Positions 38,860 through 49,800 of a DNA stretch of 64,000 nucleotides are shown one piece after another. Below the pieces are notes generated by a model. That model was not told where the DNA came from. It saw nothing but the letters and a program-made list of their open reading frames with translations, and did not search any database. Origin of the DNA: Anarhynchus alexandrinus (taxonomy: Eukaryota; Chordata; Aves; Charadriiformes; Charadriidae); contig VUYV01000329.1 of assembly GCA_008711295.1 (NCBI GenBank), positions 186,001 to 250,000 on the forward strand, in the 5' to 3' direction. Within the stretch, counting starts at the first letter, position 1, and the number at the start of each line of letters is the position of its first letter. Position numbers and translations under genes: made by a program.

Positions 38860-41520
38860 ATTAATGATAAGAGATTAATTAACAGTACCTTAAGTCATCT
38901 GTTATTTTCTTTCCTGTAGCGTAAAACCAAAATCTTTCAATATGATCTACTGAATGAAATAGGCATGGTGCAGTTAAGGTATCATTAGCAATTACTACAT
39001 TGTCTTCTGAGTATCTCAGACATGGATTGGGATAGAGTTTGTTGGGCAGGACTCAAAATAACATGGATTTTTTATTTTTTTTTTTTAGGATATGGCTGCT
39101 AAGGATTCCACTGTGATAATGAATGTATTTCACAAGCACTGAGGGAACTTTCTAAACAGCTTAAGACTGTTGAGGTTTGAAAGCCACTTCTGCCCTTTTC
39201 CTGAAGAGGAAAATGGAATAGGAATCTTCATATATCTCAGTAATATCTAGCTACTTGGAGGAGATTCAGGATGTCTTTTGGATTTTAATTTTGTCCAAAG
39301 CTGGAAGACCTAAATTTATGTCTGCATTGACACATGTAAGCGTGTAACTACATTGGGGTCTTCACATCCTCTATATCATTTCTGTAATATTTGGGATGTT
39401 TCCCAAGCCCTCTTTCCCAGCTTTGAAAACCAGGACAGATATGGATGTTCAAATATAATATTCTCTCCAGGGTATGCTGTCAGTTTATTTAGGGAATCCT
39501 CCTACCTCAGCAGTGTCTGCTAATACAAGTACTGTTCTTAGGGTACAGAACTGTTAGGAGGACACATGTTGTAAACAGAAGTTAATTCAGGTGTGAACAT
39601 TACATTTTAGGTGGTGCTTGGAGTTGGTTTTGTGCCTGGCTAGGCTGAGTTCACCCCGTTTCAAATCTGAATTCTCCCTCTGCCAGATCCAACAGGTATG
39701 TGACTTTCATTCTCTAACATTTATAGCAAACCTTCTGGTTTGCTGCTGAGGGTACTATTTACTGTACAAGAATCTGTGTTTACATTAGTGCAGAGAATTA
39801 GTAAAAGATGAGTCATAGTAATTAATGTAATAGCTTTTTTTCATGGTACTGTAATTCTCAGTCCGTTTTTGTGTGAGTTCTAAGGTGGCATAATCAGGTG
39901 CTGTAGCCAAAAGAATTAGTCCTTTTCTGACTTGCTGGGGGGAACAAGCTAGGGGGTGGGGGACTCAGGGCAGGGTGAGAAATAGGGAATGGGAAAAAAG
40001 GGGAAAAAATTGGTCTGAGTATATTTTATACCTCAGAAGGGAGTACAGGAGTATAGGTGTCTCCTCATGTAATGTGTAGCACCTCTGTCTTGGTCTTGGC
40101 ACAACGTTTCACACAGTCATGTGCTGACTTTGCTGGCAGAACAGATGTGGCACAGCCTTTTGTGTTCTAAGCTGTATGATCTACTCGGTTTGTCTGGAGC
40201 TAGCAGTGGTGTGCCAGGAATCAGCATTAGGCTTGATCCTTAATTAATATATGCTGAACAGTTCTGAAACAAGTGGAAAAAACAATATACTGTTGGCATT
40301 TGAAGGTGCTAGAAATACAGAAAGTATTGTAAATACCAGACACATTTGCAAAATAGCTTTGAGACTCTTCTGTTAAATATCTGTTTCTTTTTAAAGCCTC
40401 ATCTGAAACAACAGAGTAGCATAACTGTGGTTTTCGTTTATTCTCCTACAAAGTAATAGTTTGTTACCTTGATAAGACACTTTTAAAAATGAATTGTTTT
40501 GTCTTTTTGTGTTACTGGAAAAATAGCAACCACTAAAAGTGGGCTGAACACTCTTTCCACCTCCCTTTTTTTGCAGTGAGATCACATTTTTTTTGGTGAG
40601 ACCCAAAAATCTACAATATATTAGAAAAGAAGATCTGATACTAATCATGAGTTCATGAAAGCTCCTCTGTATCATCATTAAGACTGTTGGGGAGTGCTCC
40701 GAGTCACAAGCAAAAGCTTTGTCAATGTCCCCACGATTTTTGCAAGGTAACAAAAACCGGTGATGAACTATAACCCCTTTTCAGGGGTATATAATTTCCT
40801 CCTCAGAAAGAGCCTTGTGGAAAAATACCTTGTTCATAGAAAACTAATGGGGTGTGAGTGGACTTTAATTCTACTTTCTGATGGAGCTTCAGGAGTCTTG
40901 ACTGAATGTGGTGTGGATGGGAAAGAAAAATTAGTAAATGTTTCATATGTCATGGTCATAAACACTTAAAAATCAGGTGACTGAGAAACTCTGTATGTTA
41001 CGCTTGTCTCTCTGGTTATCTTCTCACTGCAATAGTGCTGTCTTCTCAGTGTCTCTGAAATGTCTGCCAGCTTCAAGGCTCTCTTCTTTGTTGTCTAGGG
41101 CCCGTTGCTTTTCAGGTCACATCTGAAAATCTTGCGTAACTCTTTAATTTCTCTCTTCCTACTCAAGTAATTATTATTATATCAAGAAAATGATATTAAA
41201 AAAATATTAAGGTCACAAAGTCAAGCACTCAAATTAAAAAACATTAAAATTAAAGTTGCCCATGCAACCTTCATTTGGCTCCCTCGGGCATATGCGTTAT
41301 AATGGTCTTTAATTACATCATCACAAAGTTATTTTTTTTACATGGGATCCCTCACTCAGTCAGGGATGGTACTTCCTTAATTAGGAGTATTCAGTATTTC
41401 ATTCTCTTGTCCTTGTTCAGTGTGTGGACATGCCTTATTGACTTCAAACTATTCAGACTGCACTATTTAAGCAGAAATTATTGATTTTTCTATGCTATTT
41501 TTAAAATGGAACTCATTAAT
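38860..41520. other. unique AT-rich non-coding DNA with a G-run cluster
   Basis: No supported gene. 39937-39975 contains five G-runs and could form a G-quadruplex. The minus open frame of 120 codons at 40391-40753 has no recognisable domain and is about as long as chance allows in this window. Confidence 0.6.
39937..39975 (+). other. potential G-quadruplex sequence
   Basis: Runs of 6, 5, 5, 3 and 3 G lie within 39 bases (39937-39942, 39952-39956, 39958-39962, 39968-39970, 39973-39975), satisfying the usual four-run pattern with some long loops. Further G-runs follow to about 40004. Confidence 0.6.
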
Positions 41521-41529
41521 ATAATGTCA

Positions 41530-41620
41530 GGCATTACTTTATATTCACAAAATCCTTATAAGGTTAAGGGATTTTATTATCTCCATTTTACAGATGGGTA
41601 ATGGCTGTGCAGAGAAATTA
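41530..41620 (+). repeat. MIR (CORE-SINE) relic
   Basis: CTCCATTTTACAGATGGG (41581-41598), preceded by ATTTTATTAT and followed by GCAGAGAAATTAAG, matches the MIR core 'attattatccccattttacagatgagg..ggcacagagaggttaag' in order and spacing. The upstream part (GTCAGGCATTACT, CACAAAATCCTTATAAGG) also resembles MIR 'gtgccaggcact' and 'cacaacaaccctatgagg'. This is the clearest of the three MIR-like pieces in the window. Confidence 0.75.
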
Positions 41621-41649
41621 AGCTTAAATGTATTCACTAGTTTTGGGCA

Positions 41650-42880
41650 CCCAGTTTGGGGTGTCTGTAAACTCCTGTTCTTCAGTGTGCTTGGCACAGT
41701 TTATTGCTGTACACGCTCAGGATACAGGCTCTACCGAATTCTCTGTTTCTTCTAAATACCCAGGAATTTGGCTTGGGTTCTGTAGTGGAAAAACCTACAA
41801 AACAAAGATTTAAGAACTAGCAAAGGAAAGCTTTTAAAAAGTCATTATAAAGTTTGGAATAAAACTTTTTCACAGGGCTGCTAAGGAAAAGGCTAACATC
41901 TAATCCAGGTATGCTGTGCAGATACAGCTGCCTTATTTTTATTTCTGAAGCTTCTTCTTTTATTCACTACATATTCAACAAAAAGTAAATAGATGGTATG
42001 AAGAGTGTATATGACTATGCAATGTTAGTACATGATCTGCAAAGGTCTTGTGAATAAGCGTGATTTTCTGAAGTGAAGAGGGGAACATCAGTTGACAACT
42101 GCAAGTAGTTTAATAATGGATTACTACAATGAGATTAAGTTTTAGTTATGGACATTATCTCAATTTTTCTATTGCTTTAAATTTGATTTTATGTAGATCT
42201 TTGAGTAAGCTTGTATGTATGGTTGAGACAGAGGGTTTATTATATTTATATTTGCTGATTACATTAATATCAAAGAACAGTCAGTGTAATATGTACATTT
42301 TGGACATAGATTCAAACAAGGAACAGAAAAGCATTCCATTATATCTCATAACCAGCTCCTCAACAGCACTGGAGTCTTTAAATCCCTAACACAGGCCTCT
42401 GGCCATTGAGCTAACAGAGCAGACGTAGCGCTAGGGGCTTTCATCTTCTGAGCATATCGACTCTTTGGCAGTCATGATCTATACATGTTGCTAGAAGGAT
42501 TCACACATCTTCACTGCTGATGGAGGACATCAGTGTACCAGAGTTCACTGGGGGATCTGGAGGTATTCTCACTGTAATCAGAAGTTTGCAGGTACTCCAC
42601 GCTGACTTCGTCGTTCCCATTGCTTCTTGTTGGTCTGAATATCAGCTTTCTTCCCCTACAGCCTATCTCAGTTCTCACTCACCAGCTCCCTGCCTTTCTC
42701 ATTCACAGATTTTCTTCCCATAGTTCCCGTTTATCTTTTGTGTTCCTTTCCATGATGAAATTTTTGATTCTCTGCATTTGAACTGAGCAACATTTTCCTC
42801 CACGATGCTTGGGTGCGAGAGGACAGGGACAGTGCAAATACACGACAGGCCTTTCGTTCCCTTGCTATGCGTGGGGTGTG
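41650..42880. other. unique non-coding DNA
   Basis: No gene was recognised. 42780-42880 is less AT-rich than the surroundings and may belong to the LTR that follows. Confidence 0.5.
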
Positions 42881-42889
42881 GAAATGTGT

Positions 42890-43590
42890 ATTTCAGTAAG
42901 ACTGTCTGATCAAGGACCTTGTCAAATGGGATAATAAGGAAAAACAGGTAAACCACAGACGAAATGACACAAACCTGACAGGCAAACATAACAGAGACAA
43001 AACCAAGAAACAAACCTTGTCAGTCACACTAATTGATGGGCTATCAAGACCTGCATGCAAACCAGGACGTTGCAGCCAATAAGGATGGAAACCTGAGGGT
43101 TCAAAATGTTGTGGGGGGACCTCAGCGGGACTAGGCAAACTGATGAGGGAACAGGCAGGGGAAGGGAATGGAGGAGGAACAAAGGAGAAATAGACAGGGG
43201 GATAAAAGGGACTGGTCATGTGTAAAATGGGGCCAGTCACTATGCTTGTCTGACTAAGCTCTGTGCCTGATCACCACAGTCCTACTAAATCCTTTCTTAA
43301 CTTGCTCTCTGCATAATCTCACTCTCTGTCCCACGTGTGAGTGCTGCAAGGACTAAGTGCCAGCTACTGGGGGGTACTGGTATGAGTGGATACAAGCCCC
43401 CTACTGTATACAGGCTCAGCTTCGCTACTAGTTGAACCAGCAACTGGGAAGGCAGCAGCCGCCACGTCCCTCAGCCTGGGCAGAGACCCCGGGTCCCTGA
43501 GTGCGCTGGGCTGGGCTCCAGCGCCTGGGCAAGGAGGGAGTCCTGGTCAGAGCTGCTAGAGGAGGGGAGGCATCTGCTCTTGACGTCCCT
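42890..43590 (+). mobile_element. probable solitary LTR of an avian endogenous retrovirus
   Basis: A purine-rich region (42930-43200) leads to a TATA-type box GATAAAAGGG (43201-43210), then a pyrimidine-richer transcript-like part. This has an ACTAAA poly(A)-signal-like word (43284-43289) and a GC-rich 3' part (43440-43570). This order is that of a retroviral LTR (U3, R, U5) read on the + strand. The words around 43245-43440 resemble LTRs of bird ERVL-type elements as I remember them. No gag, pol or env remnant lies next to it, so it is most likely a solo LTR left by recombination. Exact ends and target-site duplication could not be fixed. The 115-codon minus open frame at 42893-43240 is a by-product of the purine-rich U3. 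Confidence 0.5.
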
Positions 43591-43619
43591 TAACAGAAAG
43601 GTTTTCATTTGGCAGAAGT

Positions 43620-45560
43620 ACTTCCAAAGAGTAAATTGGGCAGGATATAATTTTCAAGCATTATAATAATAATCTAACCTGATGCTTGGTGCAAGTATAA
43701 TAAAAAGTTTATCTTTCATATGCAGGGCTAATGATTCCATTTTTTAATAGAAAAGCTTTTTGTACTATTTATTTTCTAGGTTACATTACCTATACATGAT
43801 AATCTTTAAAAAGATTGTATGATTATGAACAAGGTGATGAGACAAAATGAGTATGTGGTATTCTTCGTCTTAAATAAGGTTTGGTTCAATTTCCTATTTA
43901 AGATCACAATATGACTGAGAAAATTTCCATTGCACTTATCCAGGTATGGATGTAATTTGAATTCATAAATATCAGTTGTTTCAAGGTTGTGTAGGGTTGT
44001 ACACAATATACTTTACTGTATACCGCTTCAGCAGAAAAAAATAGCAGAATCACTTCCTCATAACTATTGAAAACAATGGGTAAACTCTCTACTTCCTACA
44101 TGCTTTCATATGTAGAGTTTTCCCCATTGTAACACTTGCTCAAAATACTATGGTTTAACGTCAAGTTTATTATTTTTTTTTCAATAAACACTGAAAATGA
44201 TCTCTGCAGTAACTGGTAGCTCAAGCACTAAGGTTATTTGAGAAAATTGAATTGTGCTGAGGGGCAACTGTGGTTATGAAGTGTGTAGTGCCTGTAAACA
44301 AACAGAAAAAGATGCATATTCCCTCAGCAAAAACTACTTCCAGAGAGCAGAGAATGTCAATAAGTAGGCGTATGAGGTGGCTATAGCAAATAGAGCAGAC
44401 AGAGGAGGAAAGCCAGATGTTGTAGTGCTGTGACACTGCACAGAAGATCAATGTGTAACATTAAAATAAGCAGTTTTCCCACTACAGCTGGCCATGCATA
44501 GCACAGTATACAGTTGGAATATATAATGCATCTGCTTCTCTGTAAGGCTTTCATTTTCTTTTTCAGACAGTTATAATCTCAAATCTTTTATTTGATAACT
44601 CAGATGTGCTTGACAGAAGAAAAAAGGGTGCAGTGTTGTCATGATTGCTAAATACATTCCTTTTAAGAGACCCCAGAAATCATGTACAGTACACTGCAGT
44701 GAAAATATGAAAAGCATTTGCTTTGCTGCCTGCTGCACCCGAGTCATGTTCTTTTCTCGACACAAGATGGAGAATGGGGGACAAGGAGTAGTCAGAAAGG
44801 TAAAAAGAAAGGCATTTTTTTTTTATGGTTGGAGCAAGTCACAAAAGAATGGACATTTTTCAGAACTAGAGTTTGTGGCTTCACTTATATTTTTGCACTT
44901 CAGGGCATATAAATCTCTTAATGAGATGCGAACCAAAATTGCTTTATACAGATTTTGTTTTGTCACAGAAACCTTGAGTTTTTTCAACATGTTTTTTTCC
45001 TAGCCAATATTTAAAAGTAGTTTTAAATATACTTACATGTAGGCACACTCTTCCACTATATGTGTATGTATTCGTTGTACTGGAAAAAGACGTTGTGATT
45101 TTTAGCGTATTGACAGATAGTAATTAAAAATTAAGAATGCGCTTTAATACTGTTTTCATGCCTGCAGGTTTGACCCCAATGAATAAACAGTGAAGTTTGT
45201 TTAGTTTTCTGTGGTTTCCAACAGTCCTTCCAGGCTATGGCGGCTTAGTCTTTTTAATAATGTTACTTTGCCTTTGGATAAAAGCCTGCTGCATATACTG
45301 ATTACACAAATGAATGTACAAATATTAAAAGGGGAAAAGGGATTTATACCTGAATATTGGATTGATCTAATTACATTATAGAATCAAATAAAATCACTTC
45401 TCGGGAAAACAGGCCGCTAAATTTCGTGCATAATTGTATATCCCGTTTGCAAAAGTAAACCAATTATGTCACTGGCATATGCACATAGAATGTGATTGAA
45501 GGTCCCAGCCTTTTGGTAAACATACATGCTCTATTGAAAGGTACGGGCTTTTTGCTTTCT
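43620..45560. other. unique AT-rich non-coding DNA
   Basis: No supported gene. The 120-codon + frame at 44641-45003 has no recognisable domain. A long imperfect hairpin lies at 44073-44130, and a possible conserved non-coding stretch at about 45340-45520. Confidence 0.55.
44073..44130. other. 58-base imperfect hairpin
   Basis: The left arm starts ACAATGGGTAAACT (44073-44086) and the right arm ends AGTTTTCCCCATTGT (44116-44130). An inner perfect 6-bp stem, CTACAT (44095-44100) with ATGTAG (44110-44115), closes an apical loop. The size resembles the stem of a microRNA precursor, but a 9-base one-sided bulge and the lack of any recognised seed make this only a structural observation. Confidence 0.55.
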
Positions 45561-45589
45561 AATGCCAGGTTGCTTGTACACACCAGTGA

Positions 45590-45915
45590 TTTATCCCTTT
45601 GCATTTCTCCCTCTTCAGATCCCTTGCATGCAATCTCATGACCTTTTTCAGGGAAACCTTGCAGCCTTTCCCACCCATCTCCTTTGCTGACAAATTCCTC
45701 ACTCTCTCCAGAATACCAGATACATTCTTCCTCCTTTCTTCGTGTATAGTTCTCTCATCTCCACCTAATTTTGTCTCTCCCCTCCCCCCGACCTTTTTGA
45801 AGTTCCCGTACTGGTCTGCTAATCCCATAAGGCTTCAGTTTATCTGTAATTCTGACCGATTCTTTCCTCATAATTACTTGTTTATTCTTTCTCCTTGCTT
45901 ATTCTGCCCAGTGGA
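45590..45915. other. pyrimidine-rich tract
   Basis: The + strand is dominated by C and T (CTCC, TTCC and CCCTCCCCCC words). As a result both strands carry low-complexity open frames (107 codons plus, 89 codons minus). No protein is recognised in either. Confidence 0.6.
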
Positions 45916-46599
45916 GGAATGAGCCTAAAAAGCACAGCAGTCTGATGCCTGAATGTGCAAAGCATGGCTTCTGTGTTGCTGTGCTGCAGGATACAGTGAT
46001 GAACTCCAAGGTCAAAAGCTCAGTGAAGCAAGTATAGGTGAAAGAAGATATACATTTCTTCCTGAGAAGAAAAGTCGTGGGCTTTCTTGTGAAGCAGTTA
46101 GAGAAAAGTAGCACACAACATCAAAACGGCAAGTAGCCCAAAGTAATTTTATTTCTCTTATCTTGCTAGTCAGTATTTTTCAAAGAGGGTAATACTTGCT
46201 GTCAACAACACAACAGTAACTTTTAATGTCTACATCAGCTGTGTTATCTTTGGTTCTTTTGCCAGAACAGTATTCCATTACATTTTTACTGTCTTAAACA
46301 ATATGTTTACTTCCATCCTCCAGCTATCCTTTCTCATTTTGTCAGGTAGGATAGGAAAACTGAAACCCCACTGAAAAAAAAAAAGCAAAGCAGAAAAGAA
46401 GTTATTAACTCAGGCTAAGATGGGTTATTTTCTCACATTTCCTGCAGAGACATGTTACAAACCAAAGAAGAATCAATCCTGAGCTGCAAAAGTATTGTTC
46501 TGCCTTCCACAATTTCTACAGATTTGCTTCTTACTCCCTTTCAGAATTACATTTGGTTGGTTTTTGCTGAGACAGTACTATTAAAGCTGAAATTAGACT

Positions 46600-46880
46600 T
46601 GAAAAAAATTAGACTATAGGCCAAGTGGAAGAAAACTGATTGAAATCGGCTCAGAGGAGGAGAGGTTTCAAGTTGATAGCCTGTGTTCATTCCAGTAAGT
46701 CGATGTGGTTCAGCAGATGACTGAAGCTGTATCAAAGATAAGAGTAAGCAGTCAGAAATATGAGGGGACCCAGAAAAAAACAGTGACTGAAGCAAAACTG
46801 TGAAACATAAAGGGGGAGAGGGGGAATGTTGAAGAGACGGAGGAGAAAGTGGTGTTTGAGAGTCTGAATGATTAAAAATA
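46600..46880. other. purine-rich tract
   Basis: The + strand is rich in A and G (GGAGGAGAGG, GGGGGAGAGGGGG, GACGGAGGAGAAAG). This produces a Ser/Pro/Leu-rich 112-codon open frame on the minus strand (46547-46885) that looks like a composition artefact. Confidence 0.6.
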
Positions 46881-46889
46881 GGCACTTGA

Positions 46890-49800
46890 AAACAAGCTTA
46901 GGAAATAGATCTTATGAATCTAAGAGTTCAATGCTGTACTAAATTTAACAGATGAACATTAGGGAAAAGTCTAAGCCCTCAGGTATCTAGGAGAAAGTTA
47001 TATAGTGGGTAATTTCACAACTTCTTTATCACAGGCTGAATAGGAAGGATTATCTTTGCAACAATAAGTTTATTCCTAAAACATGATTCCTAAAAACTTT
47101 ATATGGAAATCAGCGTAAAAAGAACTGTGGAATAACTGTCACCATCCTGAAAAAGACTTAGTGGACAAGCAAGTAGATGTAATTTAGTCACCATTTAGTA
47201 AAAGAAACATTTCTGTTATCAGCTAGGAGAAAGATTTTCTCTGTGCTGTGTTGAACTGGACTCAGTTACAGGCAGAGAAAACATAAGTCTTCTGAAGATG
47301 CTTAACTGGAAGTGCAATAATAGACTTTAGGGTTACCTGTTTTTTCCAGAAAACTTTCTGTATGCATACTGCACGTTAAGAAGATAAAACAAGAAAATAC
47401 ACCAGAAAAAATAAATTTGTATTTGTTTTAACTGCACTAGAGGCACTAATTTAGACTACAGTAGGGTAATTTAGTACCTGGTTTAGTTGTGGAACTAGTT
47501 TAAACTGCTGTTGACTACAGAACATTGTAATATACTGTTCACCTCACTTCCCTTTGATCTATATAGGATATGTATGGTGTTTAAAAACTGTTTTTCCAGC
47601 ATACAGTTATAATTATTTTCTGTGATTAAGTCATTTTTTATCATTTTATCATTAAATCAGCAAAACTTAGAAATATATTCATGACTGAAGCCTCTGAAAA
47701 GGTGCTAGTATTAGGGACCATAGTTCATTAATGAATTATGAAAAATTATCCATTGCGGTCATCGTTCTGAACTCAATCACTGTCTATGCCTGAAATATGG
47801 TATTAATATTACATTCATATCATATTAATGTAAGTACTTCATTTCATCACATACTAGGAAGTTACCATAAAATTATTTCAAGATTCTTAGAGCCTCTCAG
47901 TTTTTCTGGGTTAGTTGGTTGATCTGGTCAGCGTAGGTGTTTTCCTACTGATTTTTCTATAACCCTTCGCTCCATGAGATGTTTTTCATCTAAAGAGCCC
48001 CAGCTGAAAGTCAGCAGAGACTTGGGCCTGGCTTGCACCCAGGAAGACATCCTTCTTTGAAAACAGTTGATCATTGTCACTGGTACTTGTCCTCTACTAT
48101 CTTCTCTGAAGAAACTACAAAAGCATCAAGATCACTCTTACTTGATAATGGCAGATGCAATGCTCTTCTGGTTTCAGTCTAATTAACCAATCACTGATTT
48201 TCAGAGAATATAGCAAGAATCTCCTGATGACCAGAAGCTGGGAGGGACTTGGGGCTCTGAATTTAGAACATAAATGAGAATATGAGGTTAGGTTATTGCT
48301 CTGGATAAAGTAGCTTAATATTGTAGCCATAAAGGGAATTAGATGTTTTGCTTTACAATACTAGAGAATCTGACTTATGTACTGTTATGGAAGAGTTCAG
48401 TTCTAGTCCTTCCTGCATCCCCTGCCCACTGCCAATCTAAATTAGGTAGTGAATGAACTACAAATACCTGTACATATGTGCAGCCAGCTATAAGCTTTTT
48501 ATATCATGCAATCCATCTACAAAAATTGGTAAACTTCCATTTGGTAAACTTCTTGAAGGTCCGGATTCATTTCTCTAGGTTTCACCTTTAACTCTTCTGT
48601 TGTGTGTCATTCCTCACATAACTGTATCCTTCAGCTACACCAGAAGGTAATAAGACAATAATATAGGTGAGTGATACAGAAAATGCCAAGTGATCTGAAT
48701 TCAGGAAATTCCCTTTGCATTGGCAGTGATCTGAGGATGCAGATAGCAAGAAAGACTGATCACCGGAGATGAGGAATGGTTGAGTGATTCCTTCAAATGA
48801 GATAGAATATGTCTTTCACTATATAATGTCTCCTTTCCAGGAGGCTGGCAAAGGGTGATAAAGGAAATTTCCACCAAAGACAGTGGACTTTGTCATATTT
48901 GATTGTAAAAATGTAGGAAGACTTGCATTATTACTTCACTATCCCTGAAAATTAGTTCTTTTACTAGACTGTGTAAAGTCATTATGGTGGAAGATGAGGT
49001 TGCTGCTTCAGTGCTCAAGCTGTGGTCTATAAGAAGAGAAAGAGATGTACAATGAAAAACAGTGCTTGACATTCATTATTTTCCTATTTATAGCTGCAGC
49101 ATATTCTAGTACATAGCAAATTACTGCCTTCAGAGATGTAATTTATAATATTGTCAGTGATTCTAACTTTAACCTGTGCTTATCATTATTTCTCATCTTC
49201 ATTTACGTTGTTGCTCTTACTGTTTTCCTTCTCATTTGTTGTATCTTTTGATAAATTAGGTGACAGGCTCTTTGGGGCAGTAGCCCTATTTTGCTGAATG
49301 CTCTCTGCTGTGAAATAAGCCCTTCTTTGGACTCAACCAAATGTTTGCTAACACTCTCCATAGAAAATAAGTAGCTTCAGGATTAATTGTGGCCCCTGAA
49401 AGAGCTGAAACTTCATCTACTACTGCTTCATCCTGCATTTATTGCAGGTGTTTCACTGGTTTACTTAATATTTTGTGTGTAAAGAATGGTGTATTGGGGA
49501 ACGCGTTTTGGTCAAAATAAAAGCAAAAGGAATTTCATGTGTCCTGCTGTCTTTGTAACAAGACAACCAAAGGCTTAAAATCTCACAATTTGAATCAAGT
49601 TAGCCATTCCTTAGTTCCGTGTCCCTACCATCATTAATATCAATATCTGATTTTATACTCCTTAAACATATGAGAAAAGCCCCCCTGGTTTAGACCTAAT
49701 ATATTTGCCAAGTGCCAAATTTATTTGTCTGTCCCCCTGCTTTTTTTTTTTCTTCACTGAAAACACCAGATTGTATTTACTCAGCTGAGTCTCTTATGCC

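Noticed and set aside
40391..40753. 120-codon open frame, minus strand
   Set aside because: Chance length, no recognisable protein and no consistent splice context.
42893..43240. 115-codon Pro/Ser/Phe-rich open frame on the minus strand
   Set aside because: It is the complement of the purine-rich U3 part of the probable LTR.
44641..45003. 120-codon open frame, plus strand
   Set aside because: Chance length, no domain, no splice or promoter context.
46547..46885. 112-codon Ser/Pro/Leu-rich open frame on the minus strand
   Set aside because: It is a by-product of the purine-rich + strand.
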